A DNA stretch of 64,000 nucleotides, taken from positions 1,178,001-1,242,000 of the forward strand of contig NZ_JAEQNE010000001.1 of assembly GCF_016722785.1 (NCBI RefSeq), in the 5' to 3' direction. A program made the position numbers and the translations under genes. The DNA comes from Ramlibacter monticola. Lineage in GTDB: Bacteria; Pseudomonadota; Gammaproteobacteria; Burkholderiales; Burkholderiaceae_C. Below are positions 7,673 to 16,481 of this stretch, piece after piece. The notes beneath the pieces were generated by a model. It did no database searches. It was not told the DNA's origin and saw only the letters and a program-made list of their open reading frames with translations. Position 1 is the stretch's first letter. Each line of letters begins with the position of its first letter.

Positions 7673-10600
7673 ATGCTTGCCAAGCTCATCGCCTGGTCGG
7701 GACGCAATCCCTTCCTGGTCCTCATGGCCACGCTGTTCGCGATTCTCGGCGGGGTGGTCGCGATCGCGAAGACGCCGCTCGACGCCCTGCCCGACCTGTC
7801 GGACGTGCAGGTGATCGTCTACACCGAATTCCCCGGCCAGGCGCCCCAGGTGGTGGAGGACCAGGTCACGTATCCGCTCACCACCGCGATGCTGGCGGTG
7901 CCCAAGTCGAAGGTGGTGCGCGGCTTCTCCTTCTTCGGCGCCTCCTTCGTCTACGTGATCTTCGAGGACGGCACCGACATCTACTGGGCGCGCAGCCGCG
8001 TGCTGGAGTACCTCAACTTCGCCGCCGGCCGGCTGCCGCGCGGCGTGACGCCGCAGCTCGGGCCGGACGCAACCGGCGTGGGCTGGGTCTACCAGTACGT
8101 GCTGCTGGCGAAGGACCGCACGCTGGCCGAGCTGCGCAGCCTGCAGGACTGGTTCGTGCGCTACCAGCTCACCAAGGCGCACGGGGTTGCCGAAGTGGCC
8201 TCGGTCGGTGGCTTCGTGCAGACCTACCAGGTGACGGTCGATCCGGCGAAGCTGCGCAGCTACGGCATCCCGCTGGCCAAGGTGACGCAGGTGATCCGCG
8301 ACTCCAACCGCGACGTCGGCGGCCGGGTGGTGGAGATGGCGGAGACCGAGTACATGGTGCGCGGCAGGGGCTACCTGCGCGGCCGCCCGGACATCGAGCA
8401 GCTCGCGGTCAAGACGGAAGGCGGCACCGCGGTGCTGATCCGCGACATCGCCCGGGTGGAACTGGCGCCCGACGAGCGCCGCGGCCTGGCGGAGCTCAAT
8501 GGCGAGGGCGAGGTGGTCTCCGGCATCGCCATGGCGCGCTACGGGCAGAACGCGCTGGAAGTGATAGGCAACGTGAAGCAGAAGATCGCCGAGATCTCTT
8601 CCGGCCTGCCGGCCGGCGTGACGATCGAGCCGGTCTACGACCGCTCGGACCTGATCCACCGCGCGATCGACACCCTGACCCGCACCCTGGTCGAGGAAAG
8701 CCTCATCGTGGCGGCGGTGTGCATCGTGTTCCTGCTGCACGTGCGCTCGGCGCTGGTCGCCATCCTGATGCTGCCGGTCGGCGTGCTGATCGCCTTCATC
8801 GCCATGCGGCTGCTGGGGATGAACTCCAACCTCATGAGCCTGGGCGGCATCGCCATCGCCATCGGCGCCATGGTGGACGCGGCGATCGTGATGATCGAGA
8901 ACGCGCACAAGCACCTGGAGCGGCTGCCGGCCCGGCACACGCCGGCGCAGCGGGCGGCGGCGATGCTGGCCGCGTGCAAGGAGGTGGGCCCGGCCCTGTT
9001 CTTCTCGCTGCTGATCATCACCGTGTCCTTCCTGCCGGTGTTCACGCTGGAGGCGCAGGAGGGCCGCCTGTTCGCGCCGCTGGCCTTCACCAAGACCTTC
9101 TCGATGGCGGGCGCGGCGCTGCTGTCGGTGACGCTGGTGCCGGTGCTGATGCTGATCTTCATCCGCGGGCGCATCCTGCCGGAGGCGCGCAATCCGGTGA
9201 ACCGCTTCCTGATCTGGGCCTACCGTCCCCTCATCGCGGGCGTGATGCGCTGGAAGAAGGCGACCATCGCGGGCGCCCTGCTGCTGCTGGTGGCGACGCT
9301 CTATCCCGCCAGCCGGCTGGGCACCGAGTTCATGCCCGCGCTCGACGAGGGCACGCTGCTGTACATGCCCTCCTCGCTGCCCGGCATGTCCATCACCAAG
9401 GCCGCGGAGCTGATGCAGACGCAGGACAAGATCATCAAGAGCTTCCCCGAGGTCGCCTCGGTCTACGGCAAGGCCGGGCGCGCCGGCACCGCCACCGACC
9501 CGGCGCCCGTGGAGATGTTCGAGACGATCATCAACCTCAAGCCCCCGTCCGCCTGGCGCCCTGGCATGACGACGGACAAGCTGATCGCCGAGATGGACAA
9601 GGCGCTGCAGTTCCCCGGCATCGCCAACGCCTGGACCATGCCGATCCGCGCCCGCATCGACATGCTGTCCACCGGCATCCGCACGCCCGTCGGCATCAAG
9701 GTGTTCGGCAAGGACCTGGTGGAAATGGAAGCACTCGCCAAGCAGATCGAGTCCGTGGTGAAGAACGTGCCCGGCACGAGTTCGGCCTTCGCCGAGCGCA
9801 TCACCGGCGGCTCCTACCTGAACATCGAACCGGACCGCGCCCAGCTCGCGCGCTACGGACTCTCGGTGGGCGAGCTGCAGGACGTGATCGGCACCGCGCT
9901 GGGGGGCGAGATCGTCACCACCACGGTGGAAGGCCGCGAGCGCTACGGCGTGACCGTGCGCTATCCGCGCGACCTGCGCTCCACCCCGCAGCAGATCGAG
10001 CGCGAAGTGCTGGTGCCCACCCTGGACGGCCGCACGATGGTGCCGCTGGGGCAGGTGGCGAAGGTGCAGGTGGCCCGCGGCACCCCCGGCATCCGCACCG
10101 AGAACGCGCTGCTGTCCGCCTACATCTACGTCGACATCCGCGACCGCGACATCGGTTCCTACGTGGCCGAGGCGCGCCAGGCCGTCGCCGCGCAGGTGAA
10201 GTTCCCGCCCGGCTACTACGCCACCTGGAGCGGGCAGTTCGAGTACATGGAGCGGGCGGCCGACCGCATGAAGATCGTCGTGCCGGTCACGCTGCTCACG
10301 ATCTTCCTGCTGCTGTACCTGAACTTCCGGCGCCTGACGGAAACGCTGATCGTGATGCTGTCCGTGCCCTTCGCGCTGGTCGGCGGCGTGTGGCTGATGT
10401 GGGCGCTGGGCTACAACCTGTCGGTGGCGGTCGCGGTGGGCTTCATCGCGCTCGCGGGCGTGGCGGCGGAGACCGGCGTGGTGATGCTGATCTACCTCGA
10501 CCACGCCTGGGCGCAGGTGCGGCAGAAATGCGCCCTGGAAGGCCGCCGGCCCGGCGTCGCCGACCTCTACCACGCCATCATGGAAGGCGCGGTGGAGCGG

Positions 10601-10852
10601 GTGCGGCCCAAGATGATGACCGTGGTGGCCATCATGGCCGGCCTGCTGCCCATCCTGTGGGGCACCGGCACGGGCTCGGAGGTCATGAGCCGCATCGCCG
10701 CGCCCATGGTGGGGGGGATGCTGTCCTCGACCGTCCTGACCCTGGGCGTGATCCCCGCGATCTATGCGCTGGTCAAGGAATGGGAATTGCGGCGGCAGGC
10801 GCGGCGCCAGCAAGAAGCCGTGCCGGCGGACGCGGCGGCGGCCGTGGAGTAA
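7673..10852 (+). CDS. cusA: Cu(I)/Ag(I) RND efflux pump, heavy-metal (HME) type
   Basis: A 1059-residue inner-membrane proton-driven transporter. The N-terminus ARNPFLVL-like segment, twelve hydrophobic helices in two halves and two large periplasmic loops are the RND pattern. The HME-subfamily hallmark DMLSTGIRTPVGIKVFG in the second loop contains the methionine used for Cu(I) relay in CusA, and further Met residues occur nearby. It acts with CusB and CusC to move Cu(I)/Ag(I) out of the cell. A good AAGGAGC ribosome-binding site precedes the ATG. The length matches CusA (about 1047 in E. coli). Confidence 0.96.
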   Translation: MLAKLIAWSGRNPFLVLMATLFAILGGVVAIAKTPLDALPDLSDVQVIVYTEFPGQAPQVVEDQVTYPLTTAMLAVPKSKVVRGFSFFGASFVYVIFEDGTDIYWARSRVLEYLNFAAGRLPRGVTPQLGPDATGVGWVYQYVLLAKDRTLAELRSLQDWFVRYQLTKAHGVAEVASVGGFVQTYQVTVDPAKLRSYGIPLAKVTQVIRDSNRDVGGRVVEMAETEYMVRGRGYLRGRPDIEQLAVKTEGGTAVLIRDIARVELAPDERRGLAELNGEGEVVSGIAMARYGQNALEVIGNVKQKIAEISSGLPAGVTIEPVYDRSDLIHRAIDTLTRTLVEESLIVAAVCIVFLLHVRSALVAILMLPVGVLIAFIAMRLLGMNSNLMSLGGIAIAIGAMVDAAIVMIENAHKHLERLPARHTPAQRAAAMLAACKEVGPALFFSLLIITVSFLPVFTLEAQEGRLFAPLAFTKTFSMAGAALLSVTLVPVLMLIFIRGRILPEARNPVNRFLIWAYRPLIAGVMRWKKATIAGALLLLVATLYPASRLGTEFMPALDEGTLLYMPSSLPGMSITKAAELMQTQDKIIKSFPEVASVYGKAGRAGTATDPAPVEMFETIINLKPPSAWRPGMTTDKLIAEMDKALQFPGIANAWTMPIRARIDMLSTGIRTPVGIKVFGKDLVEMEALAKQIESVVKNVPGTSSAFAERITGGSYLNIEPDRAQLARYGLSVGELQDVIGTALGGEIVTTTVEGRERYGVTVRYPRDLRSTPQQIEREVLVPTLDGRTMVPLGQVAKVQVARGTPGIRTENALLSAYIYVDIRDRDIGSYVAEARQAVAAQVKFPPGYYATWSGQFEYMERAADRMKIVVPVTLLTIFLLLYLNFRRLTETLIVMLSVPFALVGGVWLMWALGYNLSVAVAVGFIALAGVAAETGVVMLIYLDHAWAQVRQKCALEGRRPGVADLYHAIMEGAVERVRPKMMTVVAIMAGLLPILWGTGTGSEVMSRIAAPMVGGMLSSTVLTLGVIPAIYALVKEWELRRQARRQQEAVPADAAAAVE

Positions 10853-10955
10853 CGCAGGGTCAGTGGCCGGCCCGGTTGACGCGGCTCAACCGGCCTCCGG
10901 CTTGCCTCCTGCATGCTTGCGTTACATTGCAGCAACCGTTCGAGAAGGTCTTTCC

Positions 10956-11276
10956 ATGAGCAAACGAATCCACTACGTCCTGGCCGCGGCGCTTTCCCTG
11001 GGCGCGCTGTCCGGCGCCTGGGCCGCCGGCGAGCCCGCCAAGCAGGCCGCCACCGCGATGACCGCGGGCGAGGTGAAGAAGGTCGACGCTGCCAAGGGCC
11101 AGGTCACCCTCAAGCACGAGCGCATCGAGAACCTCGACATGGGCGCCATGACCATGGTGTTCCGCGCCACCAAGCCCGAGCAGCTCAAGGGCCTGAAGGC
11201 GGGCGACAAGGTGCGCTTCCACGCCGAGTCCGACAAGGGCGCGATGGTCGTCACCCACATCGAGGCGGCCAAGTAA
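10956..11276 (+). CDS. cusF: CusF-like periplasmic metallochaperone lacking the canonical tryptophan
   Basis: A 106-residue secreted protein with a signal peptide (about 1-24) and one small OB-fold CusF domain. The metal site reads TLKHERIENLDMGAMTM: His54, Met65 and Met67 are present, but the Trp that caps Cu(I) in E. coli CusF is replaced by Met62. The other CusF domain in this locus, fused to CusB, keeps the Trp. Cu(I)/Ag(I) delivery to the CusCBA pump is expected from the family. The altered ligand set might change affinity or metal preference (inference). It lies 103 nt after cusA and may have its own promoter. Confidence 0.9.
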   Translation: MSKRIHYVLAAALSLGALSGAWAAGEPAKQAATAMTAGEVKKVDAAKGQVTLKHERIENLDMGAMTMVFRATKPEQLKGLKAGDKVRFHAESDKGAMVVTHIEAAK

Positions 11277-11300
11277 GGGCGCCGCGCGCCCGGCTGGCGG

Positions 11301-11774
11301 TCAGGAGGCCGCCGGCTGCCGGCGCAGGAAGGCCAGTACCCTGGCCTCGTCGTAGTCCTTGCCGGCCTCGAGTTCGCCGGACGCCTGGGACGCGAGCAAT
11401 TTCCCGCTGTCGTCCAGCACGTAGAAGTGCGGATAGCCCCTTGGCCTCGGGAACCGCGAGAGCAGCTTCTCGTTGCGGTTCTGCGGGGACCAGTTCACCT
11501 TGAGCACGATGTAGCGCTCCGCCAGCGCGTTCCGCACCTCGGGATGCGCAGCGACGAAGCGGTCGAAGATGTGGCACCACGAGCACCACTCGCCGCCCAC
11601 GTCCACGAAAACCAGCTTGCGCTGCGCCTGTGCGAGCACCAGCGCCTGCTCCAGGTCCGCCGCGGCGTCGCGGGCGGAATCGAACTTCTCTGGCAGCGCG
11701 TGGAAAGCCCACGCCGGTGCCAGGCCCATGGCGGCCAGCGCGGCGAGCAGCGATCTCCTGTGCATGCCAACCAT
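11301..11774 (-). CDS. Secreted thioredoxin-fold protein
   Basis: About 157 residues (ATG at 11774; an alternative ATG at 11765 gives 154). The signal RRSLLAALAAMGLAPAWA is followed by a thioredoxin domain with the redox motif WCSWCH near residues 62-67 and the cis-Pro region PHFYVLD. It resembles DsbD-gamma-like or SoxW-like proteins that reduce or protect periplasmic thiols. It faces cusF tail to tail (24 nt between stops) and diverges from the DUF2946-like gene, so a role in repairing copper-damaged proteins or supplying reductant is plausible but inferred. No strong ribosome-binding site helps choose the start. Confidence 0.85.
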   Translation of the reverse strand: MVGMHRRSLLAALAAMGLAPAWAFHALPEKFDSARDAAADLEQALVLAQAQRKLVFVDVGGEWCSWCHIFDRFVAAHPEVRNALAERYIVLKVNWSPQNRNEKLLSRFPRPRGYPHFYVLDDSGKLLASQASGELEAGKDYDEARVLAFLRRQPAAS

Positions 11775-11892
11775 TCTAGGGAACGCGTTGCGCCGCCGCC
11801 AGCCGCCGGGCTGACATTCGTCAAATCCGAGCAGTTCATCCGACAATCGCACGCCCACCGGGGCATACTCTGCCGTAGAAGAACGTCTGAGC

Positions 11893-12309
11893 ATGCACGG
11901 ACTGCGCAACGCCCGCCGCTTCGGCCGCCTCCTGGCGGTCTGGCTGTTGCTGTGGTTCGTGGCGATGGCCACCACGGGGGTGCCGCCCGCGCTGGGGACC
12001 GGCGACGCGCAGGTCGCCGCGGCCCTCGCCGGCGCGCATGTCGACCACGAAGGCCACCACGGCCACGCGGCCGAGGAGTCCGCGGGCGACGACACCGAGG
12101 TCGCCGTCAATGTCCACGCAGGGCACGCCTCGGGCTCGCCGTCGCACTGCCCGCTGTGCGCGCACGGGGCCGCCCCGCCGCCCACGCAGTTCGCGCCCGC
12201 ACCAGCCGGCGAAGTCGCCACCGATCCCGCCGCCGCACCGGGGGCTGCTCCCCCGCGCGTGCGCACCGACGCGCCCCCGCCGGCGCGCGGCCCGCCCCTT
12301 CTCTCCTGA
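11893..12309 (+). CDS. DUF2946-like His/Cys protein of metal loci
   Basis: A 138-residue protein with an N-terminal hydrophobic segment (LLAVWLLLWFVAMAT), then His-rich stretches (HVDHEGHHGHA, VHAGHASG) and the motif HCPLCAHG, followed by a Pro/Ala-rich tail. Short proteins with a central His-Cys-Pro-x-Cys motif after a membrane segment are typical of DUF2946, often located beside TonB receptors or copper genes. It probably binds a metal in the periplasm. The following barrel gene starts 63 nt downstream, so the two are likely cotranscribed. Confidence 0.7.
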   Translation: MHGLRNARRFGRLLAVWLLLWFVAMATTGVPPALGTGDAQVAAALAGAHVDHEGHHGHAAEESAGDDTEVAVNVHAGHASGSPSHCPLCAHGAAPPPTQFAPAPAGEVATDPAAAPGAAPPRVRTDAPPPARGPPLLS

Positions 12310-12372
12310 CCCGCGTTTTCGTCTTTCCGCCGCCCAGCGCGGCGCTCGATCCTTTTCGCATCAGGAGATACC

Positions 12373-13389
12373 GTGCATCCGATCCATGGGGCTTGCCTGC
12401 AAGCCGCTTCCACCTTCCGTGCCCGCAAGATTTCGCCGGCCCCGCTCGTCCTCGCCCTGCTGGCCGCGTTCGCGGGCAGTGCGCAGGCGAGCTGCGGCTC
12501 CGCCTTCTGCTCCATCAACACCGACTGGGGCGTCGGCACCACCGGCCTCGCCGAGGGCAGTTCGTTCGACCTCCGCTACGAGGACATCAAGCAGGACCAG
12601 CCGCGCGCCGGCTCCCGCAAGGTCGCCGTCGGCGAGATCCCCGGCCACCACGACGAAGTCCACACCTTCAACAAGAACCTCGTCGGAACCTACAACTACA
12701 CCTGGGCGTCCGGCTGGGGCGTCTCGGCGATCCTGCCTCTCGTGGATCGCGACCACTTCCACATCCACAACCACCACGGCGGCGCCGAGGTCATCCCCGA
12801 GCAGTGGAAGTTCCGCGAGCTGGGCGACGTGCAGGTGGTCGGCCGGTACCAGCAAGCGCTGTCCGGTTCCGACGCCGCGCCGCGCACCGCCGGCGCCTTC
12901 TTCGGGCTCAAGCTGCCCACCGGCAAGACCGACGTGGCGAACGACGACGGCGACATCGCCGAGCGCAGCCTGCAGCCGGGCAGCGGCACCACCGACCTGA
13001 TCCTGGGCGCCTACTACCACCAGCAGATCGCCGCCACCGGTGCCGCCTGGTTCGCGCAGGCGCGGCTGCAGCAGCCGCTGAACTCGCACGACAACTTCAA
13101 GCCGGGCGCGCAGCTGGGCCTGGACCTGGGCTACGCGCATCCCGTGACGCAGCGCTTCTCGGCCCTGGTGCAGCTCAACACGGTGTTCAAGAAGCGCGAC
13201 AGCGGAGCCGAGGCCGAGCCGGAGGACAGCGGCGGCCGCTTCGTCTACCTCAGCCCCGGCCTGAGCTACAAGCTGGGCGAGCGCTTCCTGGCCTACGCGT
13301 ACTACCAGCTGCCGCTGTACCAGTACGTCAACGGCGTGCAGCTCACGACCAGCCGGGCCTTCGTGGTGGGCGTGTCGACGCACTTCTGA
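12373..13389 (+). CDS. Outer-membrane beta-barrel protein of the metal locus
   Basis: A 338-residue protein with a long signal peptide (cleavage after SAQA, about residue 41) and amphipathic beta-strand patterns up to a terminal STHF, the C-terminal Phe expected for BAM-inserted barrels. The mature N-terminus has CGSAFCSINTDW (two Cys), and a loop HFHIHNHHGG is His-rich, both suitable for metal binding. The GTG start at 12373 is preceded by AGGAG five bases upstream. It may be a porin-like channel for metal or a metal complex. No characterised family is assigned with certainty. Confidence 0.75.
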   Translation: MHPIHGACLQAASTFRARKISPAPLVLALLAAFAGSAQASCGSAFCSINTDWGVGTTGLAEGSSFDLRYEDIKQDQPRAGSRKVAVGEIPGHHDEVHTFNKNLVGTYNYTWASGWGVSAILPLVDRDHFHIHNHHGGAEVIPEQWKFRELGDVQVVGRYQQALSGSDAAPRTAGAFFGLKLPTGKTDVANDDGDIAERSLQPGSGTTDLILGAYYHQQIAATGAAWFAQARLQQPLNSHDNFKPGAQLGLDLGYAHPVTQRFSALVQLNTVFKKRDSGAEAEPEDSGGRFVYLSPGLSYKLGERFLAYAYYQLPLYQYVNGVQLTTSRAFVVGVSTHF

Positions 13390-13411
13390 GCCGGGAGCCT
13401 GGGCGGGCGGC

Positions 13412-14980
13412 TCACTCCCTGCGCACGCAGGTCCAGGTGAGCAGCCCCGCGAAGAGGAAGCCCGTGGCCGGCAGCAGGGGCAGGCCCAGCAGCTCCGGCC
13501 CGGGCCGCTGCACCAGCAGCCACGAGGACGCGAGGTAGAGGCCCACGGCGGCCACCGCCGCCGCCAGCCGGCGCGAAGGATCGCTGTGGCGGCGGCCGCG
13601 TTCCTCGCGCCAGGCGCGGGCCTCCCAGCCCTGCGCCAGCTCGCGGAACTCGTGCACGATGCGGCCCAGGCTGCGCGGCGCCTGGCGCGCCAGCAGCAGC
13701 GCCTCGAACTTCAGCCGGTCCACCGGCACCACCGGGCTGCTGGATTCCGAGTCCCGCAGCACCGCCGCGGCGCGCGTGAACAGGCCCTGCACCAGGTTGA
13801 ACTCCGGGTCCAGCCGGCGCACGTTGGCTTCCATCAGGAACATCGCCCGCATCAGCACCAGCAGGTGGTGCGGCATGCGCATGCTGTGGCCGTGCCCCAT
13901 GCGCGTCACGCGCAGGAACACCTCGCCGAAGGACCACTCGCCCAGGGGCCGGCGCGCATAGTCGCGGATGATCTCCTCCTGCCCGATGCGCAGCTCCTGC
14001 CGGTCGATGTGGCCGGCCAGCACGCCCAGGTCGAGGAAGGCGTCCAGCACCCAGTCGGCGTCCTGCTGCGAGAAGGCCAGCATGAAGGCGACGAGGTTGA
14101 GGCGGGTGCCCCGGTCGAGGAAACCGACCAGGCCGAAGTCGTGCAGGCAGATCCGCCCGCCGTCGCACACGATCAGGTTGCCCGGATGCGGGTCGGCGTG
14201 GAACACGCCCTCGTGGAAGAACATCCACAGGTAGGCCTCGACCAGCGCGCGGGCGAGGCGCGGGCCCTGGTCGGCCAGCGCGGGATCGTCGATGCGGCGG
14301 CCGTGCACCATCTCCTGCACCATGACCCATTCCGTGTAGAGGTCGTCGATGACGCCCGGCACGGTGATGTCCGGCGAGCCGCGGAAGATCTCGCCGAAGC
14401 GCCGGTTGTTCGTCGCCTCCTGGCGGAAGTCGATCTCGCGCGCCAGGTTGCGCGCCAGCTCGTCGACGAGGTCGTAGGGCCGCAGGCGCCGCGCCGAGGG
14501 CAGCAGCCACAGAACGCTGCGGATGAACCAGCGCAGGATGCGGGTGTCCTCCTCGATCGTGCGGCGGATGCCGGGCCGGCGGATCTTGACCACGACCTGC
14601 CGGCCGTCCCGCATCGCGGCGTGGTGCACCTGCGCGATCGAGCCGGCGGCGAAGGGCTGCTCGTCGAAGGAGGCGAACACCTGGGCGATGGGTCCGAACG
14701 AGCGCTCCACCTCGGCGCGGGCCAGCGCCGCGTCGAAGGGCTCGACGTGGTCCTGCAGCCGCTGCAGTTCCTGCACGTAGTCGTCCGGCAGGAACTCGCG
14801 GTGCAGGCTCAGCCCCTGGCCCAGCTTGACGAAGGTGGTGCCCAGGCTCTCCAGCACTCCGGCCAGCCGCCGCGCCGGCGAGACCCGCGTCCGGCGCAGC
14901 CCGAAGTGCACCAGGACCCACCAAAGCACGTGGCCCCACAGCGCGAGATTGATGCGCAGCAAGCGCCCGACGATGTGCAT
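13412..14980 (-). CDS. ABC1/UbiB-family atypical kinase
   Basis: A 522-residue ABC1 (AarF/UbiB/ADCK) protein. The family signatures are present in order: KLGQGLSLHREFLPDDY (KxGQ motif), AAGSIAQVH (the Ala-rich nucleotide loop), VVVKIRRPG (lysine), EIDFRQEATN, HADPHPGN (catalytic loop) and HDFGLVG (metal-binding DFG). Two hydrophobic helices at the C-terminus (about 470-520) anchor it to the inner membrane. UbiB itself supports ubiquinone synthesis, but this copy sits with a metallo-hydrolase and glucan phosphorylase rather than ubi genes, so a different lipid-related role is possible. It starts 19 nt after the upstream gene. Confidence 0.92.
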   Translation of the reverse strand: MHIVGRLLRINLALWGHVLWWVLVHFGLRRTRVSPARRLAGVLESLGTTFVKLGQGLSLHREFLPDDYVQELQRLQDHVEPFDAALARAEVERSFGPIAQVFASFDEQPFAAGSIAQVHHAAMRDGRQVVVKIRRPGIRRTIEEDTRILRWFIRSVLWLLPSARRLRPYDLVDELARNLAREIDFRQEATNNRRFGEIFRGSPDITVPGVIDDLYTEWVMVQEMVHGRRIDDPALADQGPRLARALVEAYLWMFFHEGVFHADPHPGNLIVCDGGRICLHDFGLVGFLDRGTRLNLVAFMLAFSQQDADWVLDAFLDLGVLAGHIDRQELRIGQEEIIRDYARRPLGEWSFGEVFLRVTRMGHGHSMRMPHHLLVLMRAMFLMEANVRRLDPEFNLVQGLFTRAAAVLRDSESSSPVVPVDRLKFEALLLARQAPRSLGRIVHEFRELAQGWEARAWREERGRRHSDPSRRLAAAVAAVGLYLASSWLLVQRPGPELLGLPLLPATGFLFAGLLTWTCVRRE

Positions 14981-14999
14981 GCCCTTCAGCTCCCCGACT

Positions 15000-16355
15000 T
15001 CACAAATCCACCGCCTGCAGCTGCTCCGCCACGGTGCAGGGCCAGCGATGCCGCTCCTCGATGGCGAGCCGCAGGCGGTCGGCGGCAACCGGTTCGCCGT
15101 GCGTGACGAACACCCGCCGCGGGGCGCCCGGCAGCCGCCCTATCCAGCGCAGCAGCTCCTCCCGATCGGCGTGCGCCGACAGCGAGCCGAGGCTCACGAC
15201 CTCGGCTCGCACGGGCACGTAGTCGCCGTGGATCTTGAGGGTGCGCGCGCCTTCGGCAAGCGCCGCGCCGCGGGTGCCCGCGGCCTGGTAGCCGGCCAGC
15301 AGGATCGTGTTGCGGCGGTCCGGTGCGAAGGCCTTGAGGTGGTGCACCACGCGGCCGCCGGTCGCCATGCCGCTGGCGGAGACGATCACGGCGGGGAAGC
15401 GCAGTTCGTTGAGCTTGCGCGACTCCTCCACCGTGTTGACCACGCGCGCGCAGAGGCACATCGCCTCGCACTGCGAGGCGTCGAGGCGGTGCTCCCCGTG
15501 GTGGCGGTGGTAGATGTCGGTCACGTCGGCCGCCATGGGGCTGTTCAGGAACAGCGGCAGGTCGGGGATGCGGCGCTCGCGCTTCAGGGTCGCGAGAAGG
15601 TACAGCAGCGCCTGCGCGCGTCCGACCGCGAAGGCCGGCACGACGACGATGCCGCCGCGCCCGGCCGTGCGCCGGACCGTCTCGGCCAGCGTCGCGGCCA
15701 CGTCCTCCCGCGCGTGCAGGCGGTCGCCATAGGTCGATTCGATCACGACGTGCCCGGCGGCCGGCGGCGGCGCAGGCGGCCGCATGAGGATGTCTTCGTC
15801 GCGCCCCAGGTCGCCGGAGAACAGCAGCGAGCCGCCGTTCCAGGCCACGTGCACGCTGGCGGCGCCGAGGATGTGGCCGGCGGGGCTGAAGCGCACCGTG
15901 AGCCCCGGCACCGGCTCGAAGGCCTCGCCGAAGCCGCGCGGCCGGAACTGCTGCAGCACCCGCCGCCCGTCCTGCTCGGTGTAGAGCGGCAAGGCGGGGC
16001 TGTGCCTGGAGAAGCCGTGCCGGTTGGCATAGAAGGCGTCCTCCTCCTGCAGGTGGCCGGAGTCGGGCAGCAGCAGCGCGGCCAGCTCCTGCGTCGCGGG
16101 GGTGCTGAACACGGGGCCGCGGAAGCCCTGCTTCGCCAGCGCCGGCAGGTAGCCGCTGTGGTCGATGTGCGCGTGCGTGAGGACCACGGCATCGACCTGC
16201 GAGGCGGGCAGCGGCAGGCGGTCCCAGTTGCGCAGGCGCAGCTGCTTGAGGCCCTGGAACAGTCCGCAATCGACCAGCACGCGGCGACCGTCATGTTCCA
16301 GCAGGTACTTGGAGCCGGTCACCGTGCCGGCGGCTCCGAGAAAGGTCAATCGCAT
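15000..16355 (-). CDS. MBL-fold metallo-hydrolase with beta-CASP domain (RNase-like)
   Basis: A 451-residue protein of the CPSF/integrator type. The metallo-beta-lactamase part has the zinc motif THAHIDHSG (about residues 60-68), a GHILGAAS His and the SGDLGRDEDILMR Asp. The beta-CASP insert includes ESTYGDR and the C-terminal SAHAD and THGE zinc/beta-CASP motifs are present. Such bacterial proteins are usually annotated as exonucleases or RNases acting on RNA. It is followed at 19 nt by the ABC1 kinase gene. No good ribosome-binding site is visible, but homology begins at MRLTFLGAAGTVTGS. Confidence 0.92.
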   Translation of the reverse strand: MRLTFLGAAGTVTGSKYLLEHDGRRVLVDCGLFQGLKQLRLRNWDRLPLPASQVDAVVLTHAHIDHSGYLPALAKQGFRGPVFSTPATQELAALLLPDSGHLQEEDAFYANRHGFSRHSPALPLYTEQDGRRVLQQFRPRGFGEAFEPVPGLTVRFSPAGHILGAASVHVAWNGGSLLFSGDLGRDEDILMRPPAPPPAAGHVVIESTYGDRLHAREDVAATLAETVRRTAGRGGIVVVPAFAVGRAQALLYLLATLKRERRIPDLPLFLNSPMAADVTDIYHRHHGEHRLDASQCEAMCLCARVVNTVEESRKLNELRFPAVIVSASGMATGGRVVHHLKAFAPDRRNTILLAGYQAAGTRGAALAEGARTLKIHGDYVPVRAEVVSLGSLSAHADREELLRWIGRLPGAPRRVFVTHGEPVAADRLRLAIEERHRWPCTVAEQLQAVDL

Positions 16356-16481
16356 CGTCGAGGACAGATTGACGCGCGCGGCGCCAGTCGGGATTGACCC
16401 TCGTCAAGGGCCTGCAAGTGCGGGCGCCGGGCGGGCGCGTCGACAACAGCCGCGCGAGCCATGGCGGCCGCGCGGGCGGGA

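Noticed and set aside
7268..10813. An 1181-codon frame antisense to cusA and the cusB end
   Set aside because: It is His/Arg/Gln-rich with no family features, and it overlaps two unmistakable genes.
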